From Oscillibacter sp. (GTDB lineage Bacteria > Bacillota > Clostridia > Oscillospirales > Oscillospiraceae), in assembly GCA_022795445.1 (NCBI GenBank), contig JAAWGR010000001.1:62001-126000 (forward strand): DNA of 64,000 nucleotides, written 5' to 3'. Numbering within the stretch: position 1 is the first letter of the stretch; each line of letters starts with the position of its first letter. Made by a program: the position numbers and the translations under genes. The notes beneath the pieces are model-generated. The model did no database searches. It was given only the letters and a program-made list of their open reading frames with translations, and was not told where the DNA came from. Of this stretch, positions 19,133 through 27,317 are shown one piece after another.

Positions 19133-19738
19133 TTATTTGTTGCCGTCGCGCAGGTTGCGGTTTTGCAGCTGCAAACTGAAAACCGTTTCCCGTATTGTCA
19201 CTTCTTCGTCCTCGCACATGTCGATGAACTTGGTGGCATAGAGGCGGGTATTTTCCTGGAGTTCCTTCACCCGCAGAATCTGACACCGCATGATCAGCGG
19301 CGCTTCCTCCGTAGGGACCACCAGCTCCACCTGTTCGTCCTTTTCCAGCCCGGCCTCGCCCCGGAAGGCAACGCCGCCGCAGCTGAGGTCCAGGGACTGG
19401 ACGCTTCTGCGGCCCCGCCAGCCGCCGGTAATAGGGTAGATGAAGCTGTCAAACTTCACAGGCACCCGCAGGTTCCGCCGGACCTCAGGGTCCAGAGCGG
19501 CAAGCTTTTTCAGGATGATCTTGTCGCCCCGCTCCCGCAGGACCTGGCATTGCAGCGAGGCGTCGCCGCTGCCCATGGCGATGAGGTGGACAATCTCGTG
19601 TTTTGCCACGTCGTCGACCTTGTTTTCCAGCACCAGCACCTGGAGCGTTTCATCGTCCGGCGGGCTGACCAGCTGCCCGGGGGCGATGGGGTTGTTCTGG
19701 CTGTCCAGGATCACATAGCTCCGTTCTTCTTGTTTCAT
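19133..19738 (-). CDS. PilZ-domain protein (upstream copy)
   Basis: A 201-residue cytoplasmic protein. Residues 1-90 form an N-terminal beta domain (LVSPPDDETLQVLVLENKVDDV), and about 95-195 a PilZ domain with VRRNLRVPVKFD in the RxxxR position and LDLSCGGVAF as the DxSxxG motif, so c-di-GMP binding is likely. It overlaps the preceding YlqH-like gene by ATGA, which implies translational coupling, and the giant SLH gene starts 15 bp downstream. Together with the second PilZ gene it brackets the two surface-protein genes. Target unknown: flagellar export, motor or surface assembly are all possible. Confidence 0.85.
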   Translation of the reverse strand: MKQEERSYVILDSQNNPIAPGQLVSPPDDETLQVLVLENKVDDVAKHEIVHLIAMGSGDASLQCQVLRERGDKIILKKLAALDPEVRRNLRVPVKFDSFIYPITGGWRGRRSVQSLDLSCGGVAFRGEAGLEKDEQVELVVPTEEAPLIMRCQILRVKELQENTRLYATKFIDMCEDEEVTIRETVFSLQLQNRNLRDGNK

Positions 19739-20055
19739 GGTTTCGCGGCGCCTCCTTGTGCATTTTCATTTTCCGCCTTCTTCTTCCCGGAAAGGTCGAA
19801 GTGGAGGAAGTAGACATAAATTTCCACAATTGCCTGGTATAAGCTCTCTGGGATTTCCTGCCCCAGCTGGAGCTGGGTGAGGATTGTGGAGAGGGAATTG
19901 TCCTCATAGATGGGCACTCCGCACGCGGCGGCGGTTTCAACGATGCGTTCCGCCATGTATCCCATGCCGGAGGCCACGATCACGGGCGCTGCGTCGTCTG
20001 GCCCATATTGCAGGGCCACGGCCTTCTTCGGCCTTGTTCGGTCAGACCTTGACAT
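19735..20055 (-). CDS. FlhB C-terminal-domain homologue (YlqH/FlhX type)
   Basis: A 106-residue cytoplasmic protein resembling the C-terminal export-switch domain of FlhB without its membrane part. It has AVALQYGPDDAAPVIVASGMG at the start of the domain (split here by more than one strand), and VYEDN-like PIYEDNSLSTIL followed by LGQEIPESLYQAIVEIYVYF, which is the FlhB-tail pattern. The FlhB NPTH autocleavage motif is absent, as in other free-standing tails. The ATG at 20055 is preferred (GGGAAG upstream), giving a 14-bp overlap with the FliK-like gene; an ATG at 20076 is possible. Same pairing as ylqG-ylqH of Bacillus. Confidence 0.82.
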   Translation of the reverse strand: MSRSDRTRPKKAVALQYGPDDAAPVIVASGMGYMAERIVETAAACGVPIYEDNSLSTILTQLQLGQEIPESLYQAIVEIYVYFLHFDLSGKKKAENENAQGGAAKP

Positions 20056-21493
20056 TGATACTGTTCTTCCCTTCATAGATTTTGGGGAACACCTCGGTCA
20101 GCGTGACCGGACGCTCCATTTTCCGTACCATGACCCGGGTGGGGGTCAGTTCGTTCCGCAAAAGGATATTGGCGATGCCCTCTTCGATCTGCCGGGTGAA
20201 GGGGGCTACTTTTTCCGGGCAGGCGATCTGGACGTCCACCTCTTTCCCCTGGCTGGTAAGGATGACGTCAAACAGCCCCAGGGACTGGACATCCATCTTA
20301 AACAGGAAGCGCATGGTGTTATTCCCGCCGCCGGGACGGCGGTTCCTGCGTTCCTCCTCGTCGTCCTCGGCGTCGGGGTCCACCCAGAGCTCCGAAAAGA
20401 GCATCCGTCCATCCCACTCCAAAGGGATCAAGTAGTGGTTGATCGGCATATATACACTCTCATTGATCAGCATGGCGGAGATCAGGTTCCGGAACAGTTC
20501 CTGTGCTTCGGCGCTGCCCTCGCCCCGGAGGGCCCTGGCGGCAGCGGCGGCCAGATGGTCGGAGAACTGGAGGGCCTTAGACCCTTCCGGCAGCTGCCCG
20601 CTCCGCAGGAGCTTCAGCAGGGAATCGCCGTCGATGCCCCCCAACTGGTCCCGGAGGGTGCCGTAGCCGCTGAGCTGGCGGAAGTTTTCCTGAAGCCGTT
20701 CCTCGCTGCCGTTCTCATACCGGGCCACGTTCAGCGCCAGCATGGTCAGCAGGGCCCGGGGCAGGCCCATATCGTGGGTCCGGTCCACATAGGAGGACAT
20801 GTAGGGGAAAATCTCCCGCTGCAGCAGAAACAGGCCGGACTGCCGGTCGCCGGCAGCCATGCTGTTTTTCAGCTGTGCCATCAGGTCCCGGAGCTTTTCC
20901 GCCCAGCTGGCGGGCATGGCGTCGGCCATGCGCTGCAGGTCCCGAAGGATGTTGGATTCAATGTGCTTGGTGGAGTCGAAGTCCACATAGGTTTTCAAAA
21001 ATTGCAGGATGTCCGTGCGCACGCCGTCGGAGGAGGCGCGGTCATAGGCGTTGCGCAGGAGGGCGAACAGCGCGCCGTTGAAGCGGGTGCCGGATTTGAA
21101 CTGCCCGGTCAGGAAATCCAGCAGCTGGCTCTCGTCCATATGCAGCATCTCCAGGATCTGCGACAGCTCCTCGGCAATCCCGGCGCTCATCCCGGAGGAG
21201 ACGATGGTCCCCTCCCCGCCGATGAACAGCCGGGAGAGCGTGTCGGCCAGGCTGGGAGCGTCCCGCAGGCGCTGGAGGAAGGTTTGGAAGTTGGAGTCAT
21301 AGCGGATTTTGCCGTCGCCTTGCAGGTTGCTGTCCTGCTGTTCGGTACGGCCGTCGGCCCGGTTGACCCGGGTGGGGTCCGGGACGTTTTGTATCTGCGG
21401 GGGAGTGCTTTCCGGCGAAACGGTGACATTCCGGTTCAAGGAAGTCTTGTCATAACCGGGGACGGGGTTGGTCGCGCCTAAAATGTCGGGCAT
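20042..21493 (-). CDS. FliK-like hook-length / YlqG-type protein
   Basis: A 483-residue, mostly helical, probably secreted or cytoplasmic protein. Residues 1-90 are disordered (Pro/Asn/Gln-rich). A long helical part follows, and about 350-440 resembles the FliK C-terminal Flg_hook fold (MRFLFKMDVQSLGLFDVIL, then GKEVDVQIACPEKVAPF, then IANILLRNELTP). Its position directly before a free FlhB tail copies the Bacillus ylqG-ylqH pair and supports a role in export-substrate switching. The start is ATG 21493 because GAGAGGTG lies 6 nt upstream; the in-frame GTG at 21502 lies inside that ribosome binding site. It is divergent from cheA across an 94-bp gap. Confidence 0.7.
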   Translation of the reverse strand: MPDILGATNPVPGYDKTSLNRNVTVSPESTPPQIQNVPDPTRVNRADGRTEQQDSNLQGDGKIRYDSNFQTFLQRLRDAPSLADTLSRLFIGGEGTIVSSGMSAGIAEELSQILEMLHMDESQLLDFLTGQFKSGTRFNGALFALLRNAYDRASSDGVRTDILQFLKTYVDFDSTKHIESNILRDLQRMADAMPASWAEKLRDLMAQLKNSMAAGDRQSGLFLLQREIFPYMSSYVDRTHDMGLPRALLTMLALNVARYENGSEERLQENFRQLSGYGTLRDQLGGIDGDSLLKLLRSGQLPEGSKALQFSDHLAAAAARALRGEGSAEAQELFRNLISAMLINESVYMPINHYLIPLEWDGRMLFSELWVDPDAEDDEEERRNRRPGGGNNTMRFLFKMDVQSLGLFDVILTSQGKEVDVQIACPEKVAPFTRQIEEGIANILLRNELTPTRVMVRKMERPVTLTEVFPKIYEGKNSINVKV

Positions 21494-21587
21494 TCTTGAC
21501 ACCTCTCAGAAAAAACTTGATTGTGCTCTTATTTTTTTATCACAACGGGTCGATAGATATGAAAAAGACGTATGAGGTGGTGTTTTC

Positions 21588-23672
21588 GTGAGCAGCAACG
21601 ATATCCTGGATATGTATATTTATGAAACCAATACGCTGCTGGAACAGCTTGAAAACATTGTGCTGGACGCAGAGAAGGAGAACACGTTCTCCCAGGACAA
21701 TGTGAATGAGATTTTCCGGATCATGCATACGATCAAGGGTTCATCCGCTATGATGGAGTTTGATACGCTGGCCCGGGTCTCCCACCGGATTGAGGATTTG
21801 TTCTTCATCATCCGGGAAAACACAATGGAGGTCGTTTCGGAAGCGAATCGCCCCGCGCTGTTTGACCTGATGCTCCATTCGGTGGACTACTTCCGGGAGG
21901 AAATGGAGAAGGTGGAAGCCGAGCAGCCTCTCAATAAAGATGTCGACAGTTTCCTATCAAATATTAATACTTTGATTGCTAAAATTAAGGGCGAAGATTC
22001 TCCTGCGGAGGTTCCGCCCCCCGCCGCCCCCGCGGCGGCAGCGCCGGAACCTCCTGCGGCGGATGTTCCTCCCGCGCCGGAGCCGTCCGGCGAGGGCAAT
22101 CCAGATTTTCCCTACCAGCTGCGGGTGTTTTTCGATGACGGCTGCGGTATGGAGAACCTGCGGGCCTACATGCTGGTGACTTCCATCCAGGGCTTCTGCG
22201 CCGAGGCGGATTTCCTGTACGAGCCTGCCGGAGTGGAGCAGGACGCTTCCACGGCGGAGCAGATCATCGACAACGGTTTCCTCCTGGAATTTAAAAACGC
22301 CGAGGACCGGGAAAAAGCCATCCCCACGGTCCGGACCTCCGGTTCCGTGCGGTCGTACCAGCCCCATGACTATGCGCCCCCGCCGCCGCCTCCGCCGGAG
22401 CCGGTGGAAAAGGAGGCGCCGCCCCCGGTCAAGGCGGCTTCTGCCCCTGCGGCGAACAATACCAATAACGCAAACAACGCCCAGCATCAGAAGGAGAGCC
22501 TGATCAGCGTCAACCTCAGCAAGCTGGACGCGCTCTCCGCCATTGTGGGCGAGATCGTGATCACAGAGTCTATGGTCACCTCCTCGCCGGACCTGAAGGG
22601 CCTGCACCTGGACGCGTTCTCCAAGTCTGCCCGGCAGCTGCGCAAGCTGACGGATGAATTGCAGGACGTCTCCATGTCCCTGCGGATGATCCCGGTATCC
22701 AACACGTTCCAGAAGATGAACCGCATCGTCCGGGATATGTGCAAGAAACTGAACAAGCAGGTGAAGCTGACCCTGGTGGGCGAAAATACCGAGGTGGACA
22801 AGACCATCGTGGACTCCATCGGCGACCCCATCATGCACATGGTCCGCAACTCCATGGACCACGGCATCGAAGAAAATGCGGAGGACCGCATCGCCGCGGG
22901 CAAGAACCCGGTGGGCGAAATCCTCCTCTCCGCCCAGGACACCGGCAGCGAGGTCATTATCCAGATTTCCGACGACGGCGGCGGCGTCGACGACGAGGCC
23001 GTCCTGGCCAAGGCGATCCGCAACGGCATCGCTTCCCCTGACATCGAATACTCCCACAAGGAGATTTTGAACTTCCTTATGGCCCCCGGCTTCTCCACCA
23101 ACCAGCAGGTGACGGAGTTCTCCGGGCGCGGTGTGGGTATGGATGTGGTGAAAAGCGGTGTGGAGAGCCTGGGAGGCACCGTTACCATCACCAGCGAAAA
23201 GGGCCAGGGAATGACTACTATCATGCGCATTCCCCTGACCATGGCGATCATGGACGGTATGGAGGTCTCTGTGGGCGACTCCATCTTTACCATCCCCATC
23301 AACAATGTCCGCTCCAGCCTGAAGGTTACAAAAAAGGATATCCTCCACGATTCCGTGAACGGCGAGATGGTTAAGCTGATGGACAGCTACTACCCCGTCA
23401 TCCGGGCCAAGGATTTCTACAACCTCCCCAGCGGCGCGGACGACGTGGAAAACGGCATCCTCATGTGGCTGGAATCCGGCGATATCTCGTACTGCCTGTT
23501 CGTCGACGAGCTGCTGGGCGAGCACCAGATCGTCGTCAAGCCCCTGCCGTCTTATGTCAACAATTTCGACATCAAGAGCTATGGCATTACCGGGTGCAGT
23601 ATCCTGGGCGACGGCAGCATTAGCGTTATTTTAGATGCAAAGGGGCTTTACGCCGCGGCGCATATCGTGTAA
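21588..23672 (+). CDS. cheA: Chemotaxis histidine kinase CheA
   Basis: A 694-residue chemotaxis kinase that phosphorylates CheY and CheB in response to receptors. Domains in order: HPt P1 (about 1-110, phosphorylated His in MHTIKGSSAMM), a Pro/Ala-rich linker, a P2-like response-regulator docking domain (about 165-245), a second Pro-rich linker, P3 dimerisation (about 300-370), the P4 kinase with N-box NSMDHGIEE and G-box DDGGGVDD, G2 GRGVGMDVV, and a P5 CheW-like domain to the end. The start is GTG, with GAGGTGGTG upstream. First gene of cheA-cheW-cheR-cheB. No cheY, cheC or cheD is present in the window. Confidence 0.97.
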   Translation: MSSNDILDMYIYETNTLLEQLENIVLDAEKENTFSQDNVNEIFRIMHTIKGSSAMMEFDTLARVSHRIEDLFFIIRENTMEVVSEANRPALFDLMLHSVDYFREEMEKVEAEQPLNKDVDSFLSNINTLIAKIKGEDSPAEVPPPAAPAAAAPEPPAADVPPAPEPSGEGNPDFPYQLRVFFDDGCGMENLRAYMLVTSIQGFCAEADFLYEPAGVEQDASTAEQIIDNGFLLEFKNAEDREKAIPTVRTSGSVRSYQPHDYAPPPPPPPEPVEKEAPPPVKAASAPAANNTNNANNAQHQKESLISVNLSKLDALSAIVGEIVITESMVTSSPDLKGLHLDAFSKSARQLRKLTDELQDVSMSLRMIPVSNTFQKMNRIVRDMCKKLNKQVKLTLVGENTEVDKTIVDSIGDPIMHMVRNSMDHGIEENAEDRIAAGKNPVGEILLSAQDTGSEVIIQISDDGGGVDDEAVLAKAIRNGIASPDIEYSHKEILNFLMAPGFSTNQQVTEFSGRGVGMDVVKSGVESLGGTVTITSEKGQGMTTIMRIPLTMAIMDGMEVSVGDSIFTIPINNVRSSLKVTKKDILHDSVNGEMVKLMDSYYPVIRAKDFYNLPSGADDVENGILMWLESGDISYCLFVDELLGEHQIVVKPLPSYVNNFDIKSYGITGCSILGDGSISVILDAKGLYAAAHIV

Positions 23673-23804
23673 AATAGAATCATGGGCGCAATGGGCTGCC
23701 GCGCTCCAGCGCGGCGGTTCCGGCGTGTCCGGAGAGAACGGCCGGTCATTTCCCCGGCCTGAGAGCCGCGTTTGGAATTTGACCAACGGAGAGGAGCGAA
23801 TGCA

Positions 23805-24293
23805 ATGAGTGCTATGAAAGAGGACGTTCTGTTCCAGGTGGAGAGCGATAACCCGGCTGTGGTGGACGAGGAAGTCGTCGAGAGCCGGAAATATCTGATT
23901 TTTGTCGTGGACAATCTGCGCATCGGCCTGGACGCCGAATATGTGGTGGAGATCCTCAACAGCTATACGGTAACGTACTTGCCCATGATGCCGGATTACA
24001 TCCGGGGCATTTTCAATATGCGCGGGCAGATCATCCCTATGATGGACGTCCGCCTGCGCTTGGGCAAAATGCCGTCTGACCAGCAGAGCCTTCTGGTTGT
24101 GCTGAACTACGATAATATCCAGCTGGGTATCCTGGTGGACGCTGTGGAACTGATGCTGGATATCCCCAACGAGCTGATTATGCCCATCCCTGCCCAGAGC
24201 ACCCAGAAACTGGTGTCCGGGATGTGCAGCCTGCCGGATGGCTCCGGCACAATGCTGGTTCTGGATTGCGACCAGCTGATGGAACATGCATGA
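23805..24293 (+). CDS. cheW: Chemotaxis coupling protein CheW
   Basis: A 162-residue CheW adaptor that links receptors to CheA. The CheW SH3-like fold is clear: YLIFVVDNLRIGLDAEYVVE, then MMPDYIRGIFNMRGQIIPMM, then GILVDAVELML. A 30-residue acidic N-terminal extension precedes the domain. The ATG at 23805 is chosen because GGAGAGGAG lies just upstream; an ATG 33 nt earlier lacks one. It follows cheA after 132 bp, a gap that holds no obvious terminator. Operon partner of cheR, which starts about 15 bp downstream. Confidence 0.95.
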   Translation: MSAMKEDVLFQVESDNPAVVDEEVVESRKYLIFVVDNLRIGLDAEYVVEILNSYTVTYLPMMPDYIRGIFNMRGQIIPMMDVRLRLGKMPSDQQSLLVVLNYDNIQLGILVDAVELMLDIPNELIMPIPAQSTQKLVSGMCSLPDGSGTMLVLDCDQLMEHA

Positions 24294-24309
24294 ATAGGAT
24301 ATGAGCGAT

Positions 24310-25149
24310 ATGACAGGACAAGAGAAGAAAAGCGGGGGCGCGTTTACGCCCATGGTGATCTCTGAGGCGGATTTCAAGCGGATGGCTTCGTTTATCCAAT
24401 CGACCTACGGAATCGACCTCACCCAAAAGCGCCAGCTGGTGACGGGACGCCTGTCCCCCGCGATCCGGAAGCTGGGCTACGCGAATTTTTCCGATTTCGT
24501 CAACCATGTGCTGGAGAAAAAGGAAAACGCGGAGATTACCTTAATTTTGAATAAGCTGACCACGAACTATACGTTCTTTATGCGGGAACAGGAGCACTTG
24601 GATTATTTTACCAAGAACATCATCCCGGAGATCGTGCGGCGGCACCAGAGGGACAAGAGCCTTGCCATTTGGAGCGCAGGCTGCTCCAGCGGCGAGGAAC
24701 CGTATAACCTGACGATGCTGCTGTATGATTATTTGGGCCCTCAGGCAAAACAATGGGACACCAAACTGCTGGCGACGGATATTTCCGCCCAGGCCCTGAC
24801 GAAAGCGCAGCGGGGGATATACACCCTGCCCGACACCATCCCGCTGGATTGGAAACGCAAGTATTTCAAGGCCCGCCCGGACGGTACCCATGCCGTGACG
24901 CCGGAAGTGCGGGAGAATGTGATTTTCAAAACCTTCAACCTGATGGACCCCATTAACTTCCGGCGGAAGTTCGATGTGATCTTCTGCCGCAACGTGATGA
25001 TTTACTTCGACCAGCCCACTAAGGACGCTTTGGTCCGCCGCTTTTACGACGCTACTGTCCCAAACGGTTATCTGCTGATCAGCTACTCGGAAACCCTCAG
25101 CCAGAATTCGCCTTACCGCCGTTTGGCGACCGCGACATACCAGAAGTAA
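24310..25149 (+). CDS. cheR: Chemotaxis protein methyltransferase CheR
   Basis: A CheR of about 279 residues that methylates receptor glutamates with S-adenosylmethionine. The N-terminal helical CheR domain (about 15-75) ends in LNKLTTNYTFFMRE, where TxNxTxFFR-type residues contact the receptor. The SAM-binding motif is SAGCSSGEEPYNLTMLL, and the later FDVIFCRNVMIYFD is the CheR catalytic-region hallmark. ATG at 24310 is favoured because AGGA lies 10 nt upstream, while the ATG at 24301 has it at only 1 nt. Works against CheB, encoded next. Confidence 0.95.
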   Translation: MTGQEKKSGGAFTPMVISEADFKRMASFIQSTYGIDLTQKRQLVTGRLSPAIRKLGYANFSDFVNHVLEKKENAEITLILNKLTTNYTFFMREQEHLDYFTKNIIPEIVRRHQRDKSLAIWSAGCSSGEEPYNLTMLLYDYLGPQAKQWDTKLLATDISAQALTKAQRGIYTLPDTIPLDWKRKYFKARPDGTHAVTPEVRENVIFKTFNLMDPINFRRKFDVIFCRNVMIYFDQPTKDALVRRFYDATVPNGYLLISYSETLSQNSPYRRLATATYQK

Positions 25150-25180
25150 TCCTAGAACAACGGAGGTGGACCACATTACG

Positions 25181-26248
25181 ATGGATCCCAGAAAGAAAAT
25201 CCGCGTCTTAGTGGTGGATGATTCCTCTTTTGCCCGCAGCATGATCATGAACGGCCTCTCGACCCATCCAAGGATCGAGATCATCGGCTATGCCATCAAC
25301 ACTTTGGATGCCCGGAACAAGTTTGCACAGCTCAAGCCTGATGTGGTGACGATGGATGTGGAAATGCCAGGGCAGAGCGGCATCGACTTTTTGAAAGAAT
25401 ACATTCCCCAAAATCCCATCCCGGTAATCCTGGTGTCCTCCCTGAACCTACGGGTGTTTGACGCTCTGGGGGCCGGGGCGGTGGATTTTGTGCGTAAGCC
25501 GGAATCCGGCGACAATAAGGACGCTTTTATCACCAACCTTGCCCAGAAAATCATTATCGCCTCTATGGCGAAGGTCCGGCCTGCCGCCCGGACACCTGCA
25601 GCGGGCGCCGGTGCGCTTGGAGCGGCTGCTTCAATGGCTGCCGCAGCTTTGGGCCCTTCGCCGAACCTGGATAATGTGATCATCGGCCTGGGCGCTTCTA
25701 CCGGCGGTACAGAGGCAACCTTGGAGGTTATGAAACGCCTGCCGGCGGATATCCCGGCAATGGTCATCGTGCAGCATATGCCGCCGGGCTTTACAAAAAT
25801 GTATGCCGACCGCCTTAACCGCCTCTGCAAGATGGAGGTGCGGGAGGCCAAGAGCGGCGACGAGCTCCACCGCGGGCTTGCGCTGGTGGCCCCTGCTGAC
25901 TTGCAGTGCCGCGTGGTGCACATCGGCGGCAGAAAGTATACCGTTTCCTGTATGCCCGGAGAGAAGGTCAGCGGGCACCGCCCCTCTGTGGACGCGATGT
26001 TCCAGTCTATGTCCGAGGCCGTGCGCTGCAAAATGGTGGGCATTATCATGACCGGTATGGGCCAGGACGGCGCCGCCGGCCTCCTTGCTATGCGCAAAAG
26101 AGGCGCCTATACCATCGGCCAGGATAAGGAGTCCAGCGTGGTCTACGGAATGCCGATGGTTGCCCAGAACATTGGCGCCGTCTGTACCCAGGCCTCCTGC
26201 GAGAATATTGCAAATGTTCTCCTGCGCCACCTCAAAACCCTGGGCTGA
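25181..26248 (+). CDS. cheB: Chemotaxis response regulator protein-glutamate methylesterase CheB
   Basis: A 355-residue CheB that removes receptor methyl groups. The receiver domain (about 1-125) has acidic pocket VVDDSS, phospho-Asp in VVTMDVEMPG and Lys in VRKPES. An Ala-rich linker leads to the methylesterase domain (about 165-355) with the catalytic triad Ser in GASTGGTEA, His in IVQHMPPGF and Asp in GMGQDGAAG. The start is ATG 25181, 13 nt after GGAGG; the earlier in-frame GTG is inside the Shine-Dalgarno. Last gene of the che operon, followed by a hairpin. Confidence 0.97.
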   Translation: MDPRKKIRVLVVDDSSFARSMIMNGLSTHPRIEIIGYAINTLDARNKFAQLKPDVVTMDVEMPGQSGIDFLKEYIPQNPIPVILVSSLNLRVFDALGAGAVDFVRKPESGDNKDAFITNLAQKIIIASMAKVRPAARTPAAGAGALGAAASMAAAALGPSPNLDNVIIGLGASTGGTEATLEVMKRLPADIPAMVIVQHMPPGFTKMYADRLNRLCKMEVREAKSGDELHRGLALVAPADLQCRVVHIGGRKYTVSCMPGEKVSGHRPSVDAMFQSMSEAVRCKMVGIIMTGMGQDGAAGLLAMRKRGAYTIGQDKESSVVYGMPMVAQNIGAVCTQASCENIANVLLRHLKTLG

Positions 26249-26274
26249 GCCAAGAGGGAATTTTACTGCCTGCT

Positions 26275-26318
26275 GGCGGAATCCGCCCCGCGTGGGGACC
26301 GGGTTCCGCCGTTTTGTT
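26275..26318 (+). terminator. Probable terminator after cheB
   Basis: GGCGGAA at 26275-26281 pairs with TTCCGCC at 26304-26310, with further GC pairing inside the loop, followed by GTTTTGTT. It separates the che operon from the flgM promoter. Confidence 0.6.
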
Positions 26319-26350
26319 GCCTTTATAGAGAAATTTCTCCATTACCATTC

Positions 26351-26377
26351 TTAACTTTTTGCTGTTCTGGCCGATAA
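26351..26377 (+). promoter_or_regulatory. Sigma-28 (FliA/SigD) flagellar promoter for the flgM operon
   Basis: TTAACTTT at 26351-26358, an 11-bp spacer, and GCCGATAA at 26370-26377 match the class-3 flagellar consensus TAAAGTTT-N11-GCCGATAA, with a perfect -10. It lies 63 bp before flgM, so the anti-sigma factor would be made by the sigma factor it inhibits. Confidence 0.88.
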
Positions 26378-26440
26378 GATAAGTAATAAGTAAATAGTAG
26401 AAGTCCATGTAGAAATTTTTGACAAAGGATGTGAGATATC

Positions 26441-26746
26441 GTGTTGACTTCTTCCGGTTCCGGCGGGGTTTCTTCAGTTGGCCGGGCTAAGGGCTATTAT
26501 CCCTATCAAAAGCGCGGCGGCCTTGCGCAGCCGGCGGCTGAACCGAATTACGATTCCGCTACGTTCTCCTCTCTTATGGCTGGGAAGTCCACCCGGATGG
26601 ACGTCGTCAGCCGGCTGTCTCAAGAGGTGCGCACCACAACTACCACCGGCGATATCCAGGAACTGCGCCGGGCAGTGTCCGCCGGAGAGTATACCCCTGA
26701 CCCGATGGCAATCGCGGGCCGAATTTTGTTGATGGTGGAGGAATAA
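26441..26746 (+). CDS. flgM: Anti-sigma-28 factor FlgM
   Basis: A 101-residue protein that inhibits sigma-28 until it is exported through the finished hook. The first half is disordered (Ser/Gly/Tyr-rich) as in known FlgM; the C-terminal half carries the sigma-binding helices, with the family pattern RRAVSAGEYTPDPMAIAGRI. The start is GTG with AAAGGATG upstream, perhaps to limit expression. It is the first gene behind the sigma-28 promoter, and flgN starts 2 bp after its stop. The export coupling ties hook completion to late gene expression. Confidence 0.9.
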   Translation: MLTSSGSGGVSSVGRAKGYYPYQKRGGLAQPAAEPNYDSATFSSLMAGKSTRMDVVSRLSQEVRTTTTTGDIQELRRAVSAGEYTPDPMAIAGRILLMVEE

Positions 26747-26748
26747 CC

Positions 26749-27255
26749 ATGGAAGACACTTACCGTTCCTACTTGGAATTGCTGGAAACCCTGCGCACAA
26801 AAATCGAGGCACTGTCCGAGCTGTCTAAGAAAAAAATCGAGGCGGCGGAAAAGGACGACCTGATGGCCTTGAATGAAGTGATCAAGCAGGAACAAGCGTT
26901 GTCGCTGGCCTTCCGGGGCTTGGAACTGAGCCGGGAAAAACTACAGAAGGAAATGGGCATCCAGGAGATCGCCCTGTCCCAGCTGGAAAGCCGCTATCCC
27001 TTGGAAATGCGGGAGAACGCCCGGCAAGCCGTGGCGGCCCTCCAGGAGGAGTACCAGAGCTACCAGGGCGTAGCTAAGACCGCACGGGGCGTGCTGGAGC
27101 ATAATCTATACGAGGTGGAGCGCGTGATCGCCAGCATGGGCGGCGCAGCGGCCGAGACGAGCCAGGATGCCGCGCCAAAAGCCGGGTACGCCCGCCCTGC
27201 TGCCGAAACCGTTGCGCCTCCCCCCCCCTCTATGCGGACAGACTTCCGTGCGTGA
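26749..27255 (+). CDS. flgN: FlgN-like flagellar export chaperone
   Basis: A 168-residue, almost wholly helical protein that should act as the cytoplasmic chaperone for FlgK and FlgL. The N-terminal helices (YRSYLELLETLRTKIEALSE and KKKIEAAEKDDLMALNEVI) have the FlgN pattern of early helix then DxxxL. A Pro/Ala-rich tail ends it. Its place between flgM and flgK is the conserved position of flgN (yvyG in Bacillus). The start is ATG two bases after flgM. Confidence 0.85.
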   Translation: MEDTYRSYLELLETLRTKIEALSELSKKKIEAAEKDDLMALNEVIKQEQALSLAFRGLELSREKLQKEMGIQEIALSQLESRYPLEMRENARQAVAALQEEYQSYQGVAKTARGVLEHNLYEVERVIASMGGAAAETSQDAAPKAGYARPAAETVAPPPPSMRTDFRA

Positions 27256-27317
27256 GGCGGCCGCCCAGGGCAGGCTGTATTTTTGATTTCTTGAATCACT
27301 GAAAAGGAGTTTTGATA

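Noticed and set aside
16340..19813. 1157-codon plus-strand open frame
   Set aside because: It is antisense to the SLH protein and the PilZ gene, whose signal peptide, SLH motifs and ribosome binding sites are clear. It has no ribosome binding site and a composition typical of a mirror frame in GC-rich sequence.
21494..21587. Sigma-28 promoter for cheA based on GTCGATAG
   Set aside because: Only six of eight -10 positions fit and the -35 position holds TATT, so it is too weak to list.
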